From positions 62,001 through 126,000 of the forward strand of contig NZ_WTKP01000005.1 of NCBI RefSeq assembly GCF_009793355.1: a stretch of DNA of 64,000 bases, written 5' to 3'. The stretch comes from Vreelandella zhuhanensis (GTDB taxonomy: Bacteria; Pseudomonadota; Gammaproteobacteria; Pseudomonadales; Halomonadaceae). Below the pieces are notes generated by a model. That model made no database searches. It saw only the letters and a program-made list of their open reading frames with translations, and was not told the origin of the DNA. The translations under genes were made by a program, and so were the position numbers. Shown piece by piece: positions 56,183 through 64,000 of this stretch. The first letter of the stretch is position 1. Every line of letters starts with the position of its first letter.

Positions 56183-56845
56183 ATGAACCTGCACCGTGCG
56201 TATCTTCTGTTTGCCGCTATTTACAGTCTTTTGATTATTGTAGGGGTAGTGGCCCTTTTGCTGGGAGGGGGCAACCTTTTCTCCCTAATGCAGCTGGGCA
56301 TCGGTATGTTGGCGGTGCTCGGTTTATGGGGCTATAGCTTGGGGAAAAGCGTCATGAACCAAAGAACCTGGCGACCGTTGGCACTAGTATTAGCGATAGG
56401 GTCACTAGGGCAACTACTGATGGCCATTACCCTGTCGCTTTCTCCAACACAACTGACCTGGATGCTTGCCGGCGCTATCTTTTTCATGCCCCTGGCAGTG
56501 ATTCTCTATCAATATGGCGACCGTGACCAGGCGCTCTGGGCGACCCCTGAAGAGCGCGACGACGCCAACCACTTGAAAGTATTACTCGATACACAGCCAG
56601 AATTGGTGGTGGAAAAACAAGAAGCTGATAGGCGTGCACGCGTACGGATTGCCAAACTCAAAGATGGTTACCGTGCCAATGTCAATCGGCGCCTCGCGGG
56701 GACCGAGGAGCAATTCGAAGAGCGCTTTTCCTGTCTTTCAACTCTAGTGTTTTTCGTCGAGAAGTTCACTTGCCTCACCACCCTGGATATCCAAAAGGCT
56801 TACGCCCACCTTCCTTCAAAAACTCACTCAAATGTTGAAAGGTGA
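56183..56845 (+). CDS. Four-helix membrane protein with charged C-terminal domain
   Basis: This is a 220-residue protein I do not recognise. It has four predicted transmembrane helices (about 7-27, 34-52, 64-84, 91-110) and a charged cytoplasmic C-terminal half (E/R-rich, about 115-180), then a short hydrophobic cysteine-containing segment near 187-205 (FSCLSTLVFFVEKFTCLTTL). AAGGA lies about ten bases before the ATG. It diverges from the YhaO-type gene and is convergent with the DadA-like gene, 9 bp away, so it seems to be a single-gene unit. Confidence 0.72.
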   Translation: MNLHRAYLLFAAIYSLLIIVGVVALLLGGGNLFSLMQLGIGMLAVLGLWGYSLGKSVMNQRTWRPLALVLAIGSLGQLLMAITLSLSPTQLTWMLAGAIFFMPLAVILYQYGDRDQALWATPEERDDANHLKVLLDTQPELVVEKQEADRRARVRIAKLKDGYRANVNRRLAGTEEQFEERFSCLSTLVFFVEKFTCLTTLDIQKAYAHLPSKTHSNVER

Positions 56846-56854
56846 GCTCTTTGA

Positions 56855-58099
56855 TTAGCGGAAGCGCTCAGCACGGAAAGGGGCCATGTCGATGGGTGGC
56901 GTATCGCCTTCTATCATGTCAGCCAATAGACGACCGGTTGCCGGCCCCAAGGTAAATCCCTGATGCCCATGGCCGAACGCTAGCCATAATCCCTTGTGAC
57001 GAGGCGCCGGACCAATCACCGGCTTCATATCCGGCAGGCAAGGGCGAGCGCCCTTCCAGGCGGTTTGGTCGCACCGTTCCCCCAAGGGGAAAAGCTTACG
57101 CGCCATTGTCTCGGCTGCCTTGAGCTGGCTTTCATGGGCAGGAGCTTCCAGCCGGTCAAGCTCCGCCCCCGTGGTCAAACGCACGCCAGCATGCATGGGT
57201 GCCAGCAAGTAACCGACTTCGGCATCCATCACCCAGTGATGCAGTTTCGCTTTTGGGGCAAGCCCGTAATGCATGTGATAACCGCGTTTGACGAAAGTGG
57301 GAAAATCATAGCCCAGTCCCTTCAGCCAGCTTCCCGCCCATGGGCCCAGCGCGACCACCAGGGTATCGGCCTCCAGGTCACCTTCGCTGGTGTGGACCAC
57401 CCAGCCTTGCTCCTGCTGGGTTACTTCCTGGAGATCCGCCTGCAAGAGTTCCCCGCCGGCCTTCTGGAACGCCTGAGCATAAGCTTCCACCAGGGCGCCG
57501 GGGTCCGCCACCGTCCAAGGATCAAGCCAATGGATGGCACCTATGATGTCTTCACTGAGGTCAGGCTCCTTGACTGCCAGAGCCAAGCCATCCAGCAATT
57601 CGAACTGAACGCCGAAACGACCACGCGCCTCTTCGGCTTCTTTCAGGCGTTTGTTCAATTTGCTCGGCGTTCGATACAGCTCAAGCCAGCCATCCTTGCA
57701 CACCAAGGCCTCGGCGCCAGCCGCCTCGATCATGGGGGCATGTTCCTGCAATGAAAGCTGAATCAGAGAGGCATATTCCGGTACGATTTTCTTGTAGATG
57801 GCGGGTGCCGAATTCAGCCAATAGCGTAACAGCGGAGAAGCTGCTTGTAGCATGCCACCTGGTCGGTAGCGAATGTCTACCCGCCGATTGGGAACTACCT
57901 TTAGCAAGGTTTTCAAGTCTCGAGGGAAGGGGTACGGCCGTACCGCTTCTCGCTGGATAATGCCCGCATTACCGAAGGAGGTTTCGCGCCCTGGCTTAAG
58001 CCGGTCCACCAAGGTTACATCATGTCCCCGCTGAACAAGGTGCCAGGCAATACTGACGCCTACCATGCCCGCTCCCAACACCACTGTTTGCCGCGACAT
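56855..58099 (-). CDS. FAD-dependent D-amino-acid dehydrogenase (DadA-like)
   Basis: This 414-residue DAO-family oxidoreductase has the FAD-binding VVLGAGMVGVSIAWHL at the N-terminus, LGPWAGSWLKGLGYD in the middle and WLAFGHGHQGFTLGPATGRLLADMI at the C-terminus, which is the layout of DadA. It likely oxidises D-amino acids and passes electrons to the respiratory chain. No alanine racemase (dadX) or lrp is adjacent, so substrate is not certain. The 170-bp upstream stretch is AT-rich and probably holds the promoter. Confidence 0.85.
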   Translation of the reverse strand: MSRQTVVLGAGMVGVSIAWHLVQRGHDVTLVDRLKPGRETSFGNAGIIQREAVRPYPFPRDLKTLLKVVPNRRVDIRYRPGGMLQAASPLLRYWLNSAPAIYKKIVPEYASLIQLSLQEHAPMIEAAGAEALVCKDGWLELYRTPSKLNKRLKEAEEARGRFGVQFELLDGLALAVKEPDLSEDIIGAIHWLDPWTVADPGALVEAYAQAFQKAGGELLQADLQEVTQQEQGWVVHTSEGDLEADTLVVALGPWAGSWLKGLGYDFPTFVKRGYHMHYGLAPKAKLHHWVMDAEVGYLLAPMHAGVRLTTGAELDRLEAPAHESQLKAAETMARKLFPLGERCDQTAWKGARPCLPDMKPVIGPAPRHKGLWLAFGHGHQGFTLGPATGRLLADMIEGDTPPIDMAPFRAERFR

Positions 58100-58270
58100 T
58101 GCTACCTTCCTTTTGGTTAATTGCTTATAAGGCCAACGCTACAAAATGCTAACCGTCCAAGACTAGAAAATAACACCAATACAGCATGGCTTTATATAGC
58201 TTAAAAAACTTTAATCCATGTCTATAGCAGTGTTTAAAACCAACTCCTAGCCATTAGCCGAAAGAAACGC

Positions 58271-58642
58271 TCATTCTTTTTCACTTGACCACCACAAGCT
58301 GACTACGTGGAGCAGAAGGCCTAGGGTAGCACCGTGTGATAACAGGACTTGCCAGCTAATCCAGTCAGTAAAGAGCCAGTGCCATAGGCCCATCAACAGC
58401 GACCCCACCACTAGCATGCCCACCAATCGCTTGAGCAAGGCAGGCAGGCGAGCCCGGGCTTCTTGCGGCAAAATGCGCCATTGCATGAACGTTGCCAGCG
58501 CCACCACGCCAAGAGCGATCAGGATAAGTGTCTGGCGGGTTTCATGGCCCCCCGCCAGATAACGTGGCAAGGTGGCAAGCATTACCACACACAGGCCGAA
58601 CGCCACACTCAAACGCCCGGCTGTGGGAGAAGGTCGTTGCAT
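58271..58642 (-). CDS. Small four-helix membrane protein
   Basis: This is a 123-residue protein I cannot name. It has four predicted transmembrane helices (about 11-28, 38-55, 72-91, 97-117), with a Trp/His-rich third loop (LWHWLFTDW), and no recognised motif. It begins 1 bp after the flavodoxin stop, so the two are almost certainly cotranscribed; an electron-transfer or membrane accessory role is possible but unsupported. Confidence 0.72.
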   Translation of the reverse strand: MQRPSPTAGRLSVAFGLCVVMLATLPRYLAGGHETRQTLILIALGVVALATFMQWRILPQEARARLPALLKRLVGMLVVGSLLMGLWHWLFTDWISWQVLLSHGATLGLLLHVVSLWWSSEKE

Positions 58643-58643
58643 A

Positions 58644-59108
58644 TCAGGCCGCCTTCAACTGCTGGGAGTCAATCCACTGCTCGACCCATGGCACAGCTTC
58701 ATCGTCAGCCATGAAGGTTTCCATGGCATCGATTTCCAATCGTTCTCCCAGCCGGGTGGCACCATGGTCTTCCAATAGCGCATCCAGCGCTCGTCCGGCA
58801 CCACAGAACGTTTCTCCGTAAGAACTATCACCCAACGCAATCAGGCCATAGCGCAATTCAGACAAGGCCGGGCCTTGCTCATGAAAAGCGCGCACAAAAG
58901 GTACGAAATTACCCGGAAAATCCCCGCTACCGGTAGTCGAAACACAAAACAGCGCTACGTCAGTCTTATGCTGGATGAGGTCTTCAAGCATGGGCTGCTC
59001 AAAAATAGTCACGTCAAAGCCCGCCTGTTCAAACAGTGGCTTGACCTGTTCAGCCACATCCAACGCACCACCGTACATAGTGCCCACAAAGATATTCAGC
59101 TTCGGCAT
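58644..59108 (-). CDS. Flavodoxin (MioC-like)
   Basis: This 154-residue flavodoxin has the FMN phosphate loop near VGTMYGGALDVAE, STTGSGDFPGNF and ALGDSSYGETFCGAGRALDALL, the pattern of MioC-type short flavodoxins that work in biotin synthesis or other one-electron reactions. It forms a two-gene unit with the membrane protein downstream and diverges from the DUF2788-like gene. Confidence 0.88.
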   Translation of the reverse strand: MPKLNIFVGTMYGGALDVAEQVKPLFEQAGFDVTIFEQPMLEDLIQHKTDVALFCVSTTGSGDFPGNFVPFVRAFHEQGPALSELRYGLIALGDSSYGETFCGAGRALDALLEDHGATRLGERLEIDAMETFMADDEAVPWVEQWIDSQQLKAA

Positions 59109-59219
59109 TATAGGTTTACCCCTGTCAAAGTGTCACAGCACTACTCTAGTAGTCGACAAATACCCGATGATTTTGGTCAAATATTAACAGGTGAAGAAAT
59201 ACCTGCAATAGGAGCCCTC

Positions 59220-59426
59220 ATGCAGCAGACGTTCGAAGCTTGGATCACTCCAGTAATGATCGGCGGATTGATTGTATTCATGTGCTTTATCATCTGGGAT
59301 CTAGCCAAACAGTCCAACGCGGGGCGTTTCGGCACCCTCATGCTGTTTATCGTTCTTGGCGCTGGTATGCTCGGCTATGTATTCAAAGTCATCATTACCT
59401 GGTGGCTCGAAGGAGGTGCTGGATAA
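59220..59426 (+). CDS. DUF2788-like small membrane protein
   Basis: This 68-residue protein starts at the ATG at 59220, with AGGAG five bases upstream; the upstream part of the open frame is antisense to flavodoxin and should be ignored. It has two transmembrane helices (about 12-29 and 40-60) joined by DLAKQSNAGRFGTLM, which is the conserved loop of DUF2788 proteins. Function is unknown. A weak hairpin without a T-run (59457-59486) follows. Confidence 0.82.
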   Translation: MQQTFEAWITPVMIGGLIVFMCFIIWDLAKQSNAGRFGTLMLFIVLGAGMLGYVFKVIITWWLEGGAG

Positions 59427-59456
59427 CGGGGAGACGTATCTATAGCCCACACATGA

Positions 59457-59486
59457 GAAGGTGCCGCCCTTACGAGCAGCACCTTC
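59457..59486. terminator. Possible terminator between the DUF2788-like gene and ihfA
   Basis: GAAGGTGC (59457-59464) and GCACCTTC (59479-59486) form an 8-bp stem with an internal GC extension, between convergent genes. There is no clear T-tract on either strand. Confidence 0.4.
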
Positions 59487-59532
59487 CCATGCTAGCTTTT
59501 CATTTAGTGTCAGCTAAGTACCAGCATTAACA

Positions 59533-59829
59533 CTATGAAGCGGGATAAGACTCTACCTGCTGCTTGAGCTTTTGGCCTGGACGAAAGGTAACGACACGCC
59601 GTGCGGAAATCGGAATTTCCTCACCGGTCTTAGGGTTACGTCCCGGCCGTTCGCGCTTGTCCCGCAGGTCGAAGTTACCGAAACCGGAAAGCTTCACCTG
59701 CTCGTTTTCCCTCAGACATGCTCTTATTTCCTCGAAGAAGGCTTCCACCATTGCCTTGGCCTCTCGTTTGGACAACCCCAGCTCGGCATGCAGATGTTCC
59801 GCCAGTTCCGCTTTGGTCAACGCACTCAT
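59533..59829 (-). CDS. ihfA: Integration host factor subunit alpha
   Basis: This 98-residue DNA-bending protein starts at the ATG at 59829, where homologues begin [11 protein letters not shown] and AAGGAGG lies nine bases upstream; the 40-codon extension overlapping pheT was rejected. The beta-arm motif is [29 protein letters not shown]. With IHF-beta it bends DNA at promoters and recombination sites. It follows pheT, as usual in gammaproteobacteria. Confidence 0.97.
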   Translation of the reverse strand: MSALTKAELAEHLHAELGLSKREAKAMVEAFFEEIRACLRENEQVKLSGFGNFDLRDKRERPGRNPKTGEEIPISARRVVTFRPGQKLKQQVESYPAS

Positions 59830-59917
59830 AATGGCTATCCTCCTTGCAGCGAACGCATCGCCAGGAATGTTATGGGCGTACCGTCGCCGTATCGCTTTTG
59901 CCATATAGCTACCGTTC

Positions 59918-62299
59918 TCAGCCGCGCAGTTTTGCACCCAGCTCAGCACGCACCTGGATCACAACCGTATCCACCAACTGATTGATTTCCTCATCATTCA
60001 GCGTGCGTGATGGATGCTGCCAGGTCAAGCCCAAGGCGATGCTCTTGTGGCCTTCCGGCACGCCTTTACCCGCATACACATCAAATAATTTGATGCTTGT
60101 CAGACAATCGCCGGCATGCCTTTCCACGCTATCGAGCAATACCTGAACCGGCACTTCCTCGTCTAGAAGCAATGCCAGATCCCGACGCACCTCGGGAAAG
60201 CGTGAAAGCGGCTCAAAAGCGGGTATACGGCCTTCGCTCAAGGCATCCAGGCGCACCTCAAACAGCACCGCATCCATTTTCAGCCCGAGCTTGGCGCGAA
60301 CACGAGGATGCAATGTACCGATCCACCCTGCTTCCTGACCCTGGTAGAGGATACGTGCGCTCTGTCCTGGCTGCAGAGCAGGATGCTCGCCGGGCTCGAA
60401 ACGCCAGTCGGAAGCATTTCCTCCCAGGCCCAGCACGCTTTCCAGATCACCCTTGAGATCATAAAAATCCACGGCGTCGCGGTTAGCTGCCCACCCCTCG
60501 GCGTCACGCGGACCGCAAGCCAGAGCACCCAGCATGGGCACCTGGGACAAGCCATCCAGTTCACCGTTGAAGACCAAGCCAGTCTCGAACAAGCGAATGC
60601 GGGTTTGCTGGCGGTTGAGATTGTGCTCCATGGCGCGAATCAAGCCGGGGAATAGGCTCGCCCGCATTACCGAAAGATCGGCGGAAATAGGATTCGCAAG
60701 CTTGGGTGAAACCGCATCAGGCAATATCGTTGCCTGCAATTCCGGGGCCACGAAGCTGTAGGTCACCGCTTCTTGATAGCCTCTTGCCACCATCTGATGG
60801 CGTAGCTGCGATTCACTCAGGCGCGCTTCGTTGGATGAACGCAATGCCAAGCGTGCAGAGGGGCGACGCGACGGCAAATTATTATAGCCGTGTATCCGAG
60901 CAACTTCTTCGATCAAGTCCTCTTCGATGGCAATATCAAACCGCCAACTGGGCGCCTGAACCTGCCAGCCGTTGTCATCGGCAAGTACCTGCATACCCAG
61001 CCGCTGCAAAATATCGGTTACCTCATCCGCAGCCAGGTCCTTGTCCAGCGCCTGGGCCAAACGCTGCGCTCGCAGGGTAATATGCGCTGAATCAGGCAGA
61101 TGAGCCTCGCTGACTGCCTCAACCAAGGGGCCGGGACGTCCGCCACATATCTCGAGCAAAAGCTGAGTGGCGCGCTCCACAGCCAATGCGGTCAGGCCCG
61201 GGTCAACCCCCCGCTCGAATCGATGGGAAGCATCGGTATGCAGGCCATAGGAGCGCGCTTGCCCCGCAATCGCCAGCGGGGTGAAAAATGCCGATTCCAG
61301 AAAAATGGTGCGGGTTTTTGCGCTGACGCCCGAATGTTCTCCCCCCATGATCCCGGCCATGGCCAAGGGGCCGTTTTCATCGGCAATCACCAGCGTTTCA
61401 GGACGCAAGGCGATGCGCTGACCATCGAGCAACGTCAGCATTTCGTCTTGCTTGGCCATACGCACCACAATGCCGCCCTGCAAGTTTTCCCGATCAAAGG
61501 CATGCAGCGGTTGCCCTAACTCCAGCATGACGTAGTTGGTGACATCAACCACAGGGTCGATCGAGCGCACACCACTTCGGCGAAGGCATTCCACCATCCA
61601 CAGCGGCGTTTCGACAGCCGGATTGACCTCGGAAATCAAGCGACCGATATAACGCGGGCAGTTCTCAGGCGCCTCTAGCGTTACCGCAAAGGTTTCATCA
61701 TGAGCAGTCTCGATCGCTGCCATCGCGGGCCCTGTTACGGCCAACCGATTGAGTACTCCCACTTCTCGTGCCATGCCCTTGATGCTCAAGCAATCGCCAC
61801 GATTCGGCGTGAGATCCACTTCAATGGTGTGATCATCGAGGCCCATGTAGTCGCGAAAGCTCTCTCCTACCGGGGCGCTATCGGGCAATACCAGGATGCC
61901 GGGAGACGTCTCTTCCTCCAACCCCAACTCGGAGGCCGAGCAGATCATGCCGAAGGACTCTTCACCGCGCAGCTTGGCTTTCTTGATCCTGAAGTCGCCC
62001 GGCAATAGCCCACCAACCTGCGCAAAAGGCACTTTCTGCCCCACTGCGACGTTGGGTGCCCCGCATACCACCTGGACAGGATCACCGCTGCCATCATCCA
62101 CGCTGCATACGTTGAGCTTGTCGGCATTCGGGTGCTGGGTCTTGCTGAGTACTTCAGCCACCACCACCCCGCCGAATGCAGCCGCTACAGGGGCGACAGC
62201 ATCCACTTCCAGACCCGCCATGGTAATTTGGTCGGCCATGGCTTGCGTATCCAGCTGCGGTGACACCCAGTCACGCAACCATTTTTCAGAGAATTTCAT
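59918..62299 (-). CDS. pheT: Phenylalanyl-tRNA synthetase beta subunit
   Basis: This 793-residue subunit has the tRNA-binding EMAP-like domain (about 40-150), B3/B4 editing domain, B5 and the C-terminal anticodon-binding FDX-ACB domain ([25 protein letters not shown] to the end). It forms the alpha2-beta2 synthetase with PheS. It follows pheS after 26 bp. Confidence 0.97.
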   Translation of the reverse strand: MKFSEKWLRDWVSPQLDTQAMADQITMAGLEVDAVAPVAAAFGGVVVAEVLSKTQHPNADKLNVCSVDDGSGDPVQVVCGAPNVAVGQKVPFAQVGGLLPGDFRIKKAKLRGEESFGMICSASELGLEEETSPGILVLPDSAPVGESFRDYMGLDDHTIEVDLTPNRGDCLSIKGMAREVGVLNRLAVTGPAMAAIETAHDETFAVTLEAPENCPRYIGRLISEVNPAVETPLWMVECLRRSGVRSIDPVVDVTNYVMLELGQPLHAFDRENLQGGIVVRMAKQDEMLTLLDGQRIALRPETLVIADENGPLAMAGIMGGEHSGVSAKTRTIFLESAFFTPLAIAGQARSYGLHTDASHRFERGVDPGLTALAVERATQLLLEICGGRPGPLVEAVSEAHLPDSAHITLRAQRLAQALDKDLAADEVTDILQRLGMQVLADDNGWQVQAPSWRFDIAIEEDLIEEVARIHGYNNLPSRRPSARLALRSSNEARLSESQLRHQMVARGYQEAVTYSFVAPELQATILPDAVSPKLANPISADLSVMRASLFPGLIRAMEHNLNRQQTRIRLFETGLVFNGELDGLSQVPMLGALACGPRDAEGWAANRDAVDFYDLKGDLESVLGLGGNASDWRFEPGEHPALQPGQSARILYQGQEAGWIGTLHPRVRAKLGLKMDAVLFEVRLDALSEGRIPAFEPLSRFPEVRRDLALLLDEEVPVQVLLDSVERHAGDCLTSIKLFDVYAGKGVPEGHKSIALGLTWQHPSRTLNDEEINQLVDTVVIQVRAELGAKLRG

Positions 62300-62325
62300 G
62301 GTGATTCCTGTGTTTGGTGGCGGTA

Positions 62326-63360
<1,035 letters not shown>

Positions 63361-63406
63361 TTAGGCGGCCCCAAGTTCAGCATTGGGGAGGCAACAATAG
63401 GGTGAC

Positions 63407-63441
63407 AAAAAAACAGGGGAAGAGCGGCTGCTCTTCCCCTG
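63407..63441 (-). terminator. Intrinsic terminator/possible attenuator between rplT and pheS
   Basis: A 12-bp perfect stem (63414-63425 with 63430-63441, GGCT loop) is followed on the minus strand by seven T. It lies 80 bp after rplT and 62 bp before pheS. In E. coli this gap holds the pheST attenuator; here a Phe-rich leader peptide is not visible. Confidence 0.88.
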
Positions 63442-63483
63442 GATGGGTCACACTGAAATGACCACGGACATATCATGCAGTAC

Positions 63484-63505
63484 AGTTGTGCAACTCTTCA
63501 GTTGC
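63484..63505 (-). promoter_or_regulatory. Overlapping alternative hairpins in the pheS leader
   Basis: CAACT (63491-63495) can pair with AGTTG on its left (63484-63488) or on its right (63500-63504), so two mutually exclusive small stems are possible about 45 bp upstream of the terminator. Such competition is typical of attenuators, but these stems are short. Confidence 0.3.
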
Positions 63506-63520
63506 CCGGCATGTATGCCT

Positions 63521-63874
63521 TTACTGGGCAGCCTTGGCTTTTTCCACGATAGCGGCAAATGCTGCCTTCTCGTGAACGGCCAGATCAGCCAGTACCTTGC
63601 GATCAATCTCGATACCGGCTTTCTTCAGGCCACCGACAAAACGGCTGTAGGACATGCCGTTCTGACGAGCACCAGCGTTGATACGCTGAATCCACAACGC
63701 ACGGAACTGACGCTTGCGGTTACGGCGGTCGCGATAGGCATACTGACCAGCTTTGATGACAGCCTGCTTGGCTACACGGAAAACGCGTGACCGCGCACCA
63801 TAGTAACCTTTAGCTTGCTTAAGAATCTTCTTGTGACGACGACGGGCGACAACGCCACGTTTGACACGGGCCAT
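63521..63874 (-). CDS. rplT: 50S ribosomal protein L20
   Basis: This 117-residue protein begins [30 protein letters not shown], the L20 signature, and runs through [17 protein letters not shown]. It binds 23S rRNA early in 50S assembly and in E. coli represses its own operon. It follows rpmI by 67 bp. Confidence 0.98.
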   Translation of the reverse strand: MARVKRGVVARRRHKKILKQAKGYYGARSRVFRVAKQAVIKAGQYAYRDRRNRKRQFRALWIQRINAGARQNGMSYSRFVGGLKKAGIEIDRKVLADLAVHEKAAFAAIVEKAKAAQ

Positions 63875-63941
63875 AACACACTCCTGACTTTATAGCTGAT
63901 GCCGAGTATTCACGGCATCCAGAGAAAACGACAACGTAACC

Positions 63942-64000
63942 TTAGAGGTTGGGCAGCATACGCTGAATCAGCGCCTTATCGGCATCGTGAATCAGCTTCG
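63942..64000 (-). CDS. rpmI: 50S ribosomal protein L35 (3' end only)
   Basis: The last 18 residues read KLIHDADKALIQRMLPNL and end in TAA; the window edge cuts the rest. The Q-R-M-L-P close and position directly upstream of rplT identify L35. infC would be expected further upstream. Confidence 0.93.
   Translation of the reverse strand, partial: KLIHDADKALIQRMLPNL

Noticed and set aside
56996..57754. 252-codon plus-strand open frame opposite the DadA-like gene
   Set aside because: The minus strand encodes a full FAD oxidoreductase with clear motifs; the plus frame has none.
58875..59219. Upstream part of a 183-codon open frame ending in the DUF2788-like protein
   Set aside because: It is antisense to flavodoxin; the real gene starts at 59220, where AGGAG precedes an ATG and the family N-terminus begins.

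Overview
The window comes from a gammaproteobacterial chromosome, most likely a member of the Halomonadaceae (Halomonas and relatives). The evidence is a complete ectABC ectoine operon, a mid-50s GC content judged by eye, and gammaproteobacterial gene neighbourhoods (ruvCAB-ybgC-tolQRAB-pal-cpoB, ubiG-mupP, rpmI-rplT-pheST-ihfA, galU next to a UDP-sugar dehydrogenase homologue). Almost all of it is core or stable accessory chromosome. I saw no rRNA, tRNA, CRISPR array, insertion sequence or prophage.

Layout. 1-3.1 kb: the end of nfuA with its terminator, a divergent pair of a KfrA-like coiled-coil DNA-binding protein and a tyrosine recombinase sharing a control region with a strong inverted repeat, then sufE. 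3.1-7.8 kb: a tight leftward six-gene directon: retropepsin-like lipoprotein, inactive-transglutaminase/7TM membrane protein, RimK-like ATP-grasp ligase, zur, hisI, yidD. 8.1-10.6 kb: ectA-ectB-ectC with a recognisable promoter, an intercistronic palindrome and a strong terminator. 10.7-14.1 kb: gor, carbonic anhydrase, yaeQ, msrA. 14.1-23.2 kb: tamB, tamA, a coiled-coil membrane protein, a UDP-glucose dehydrogenase homologue that lacks the catalytic cysteine, and galU. 23.3-25.5 kb: ubiG-mupP facing yciK.

25.6-33.4 kb: one long leftward series, ruvC-ruvA-ruvB-ybgC-tolQ-tolR-tolA-tolB-pal-cpoB, linking Holliday junction resolution to the Tol-Pal envelope machine. 33.5-43.4 kb: aspS, an FmdB zinc-ribbon protein, a 2-hydroxyacid dehydrogenase, acylphosphatase, a BrkB/YihY membrane protein, a bifunctional NMN adenylyltransferase-Nudix protein, a HypT-like LysR regulator, cardiolipin synthase and class I fumarase. 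43.5-46.4 kb: uvrB, OsmC and a degenerate heavy-metal-associated domain protein. 46.4-48.6 kb: ygfZ and a RES/Xre toxin-antitoxin pair. 48.6-56 kb: tatD, prfC, a Crp/Fnr regulator and a Rad50/Mre11-like (YhaN/YhaO-type) pair. 56-64 kb: two small membrane proteins, a DadA-like oxidoreductase, flavodoxin, a DUF2788-like protein, ihfA, pheT, pheS, rplT and the end of rpmI.

The most unusual material is: the lipoprotein protease/7TM/ATP-grasp module beside the ectoine operon, translationally chained and possibly read through into zur-hisI-yidD; a nine-G tract inside the membrane gene of that module; the dehydrogenase without its cysteine next to galU; the Nudix domain with a damaged Nudix box; a near-identical 19-bp element upstream of both uvrB and fumA; and the KfrA-like/recombinase pair with its palindromic operator. 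All statements rest on reading the sequence and on general knowledge of the families; no database search was run.
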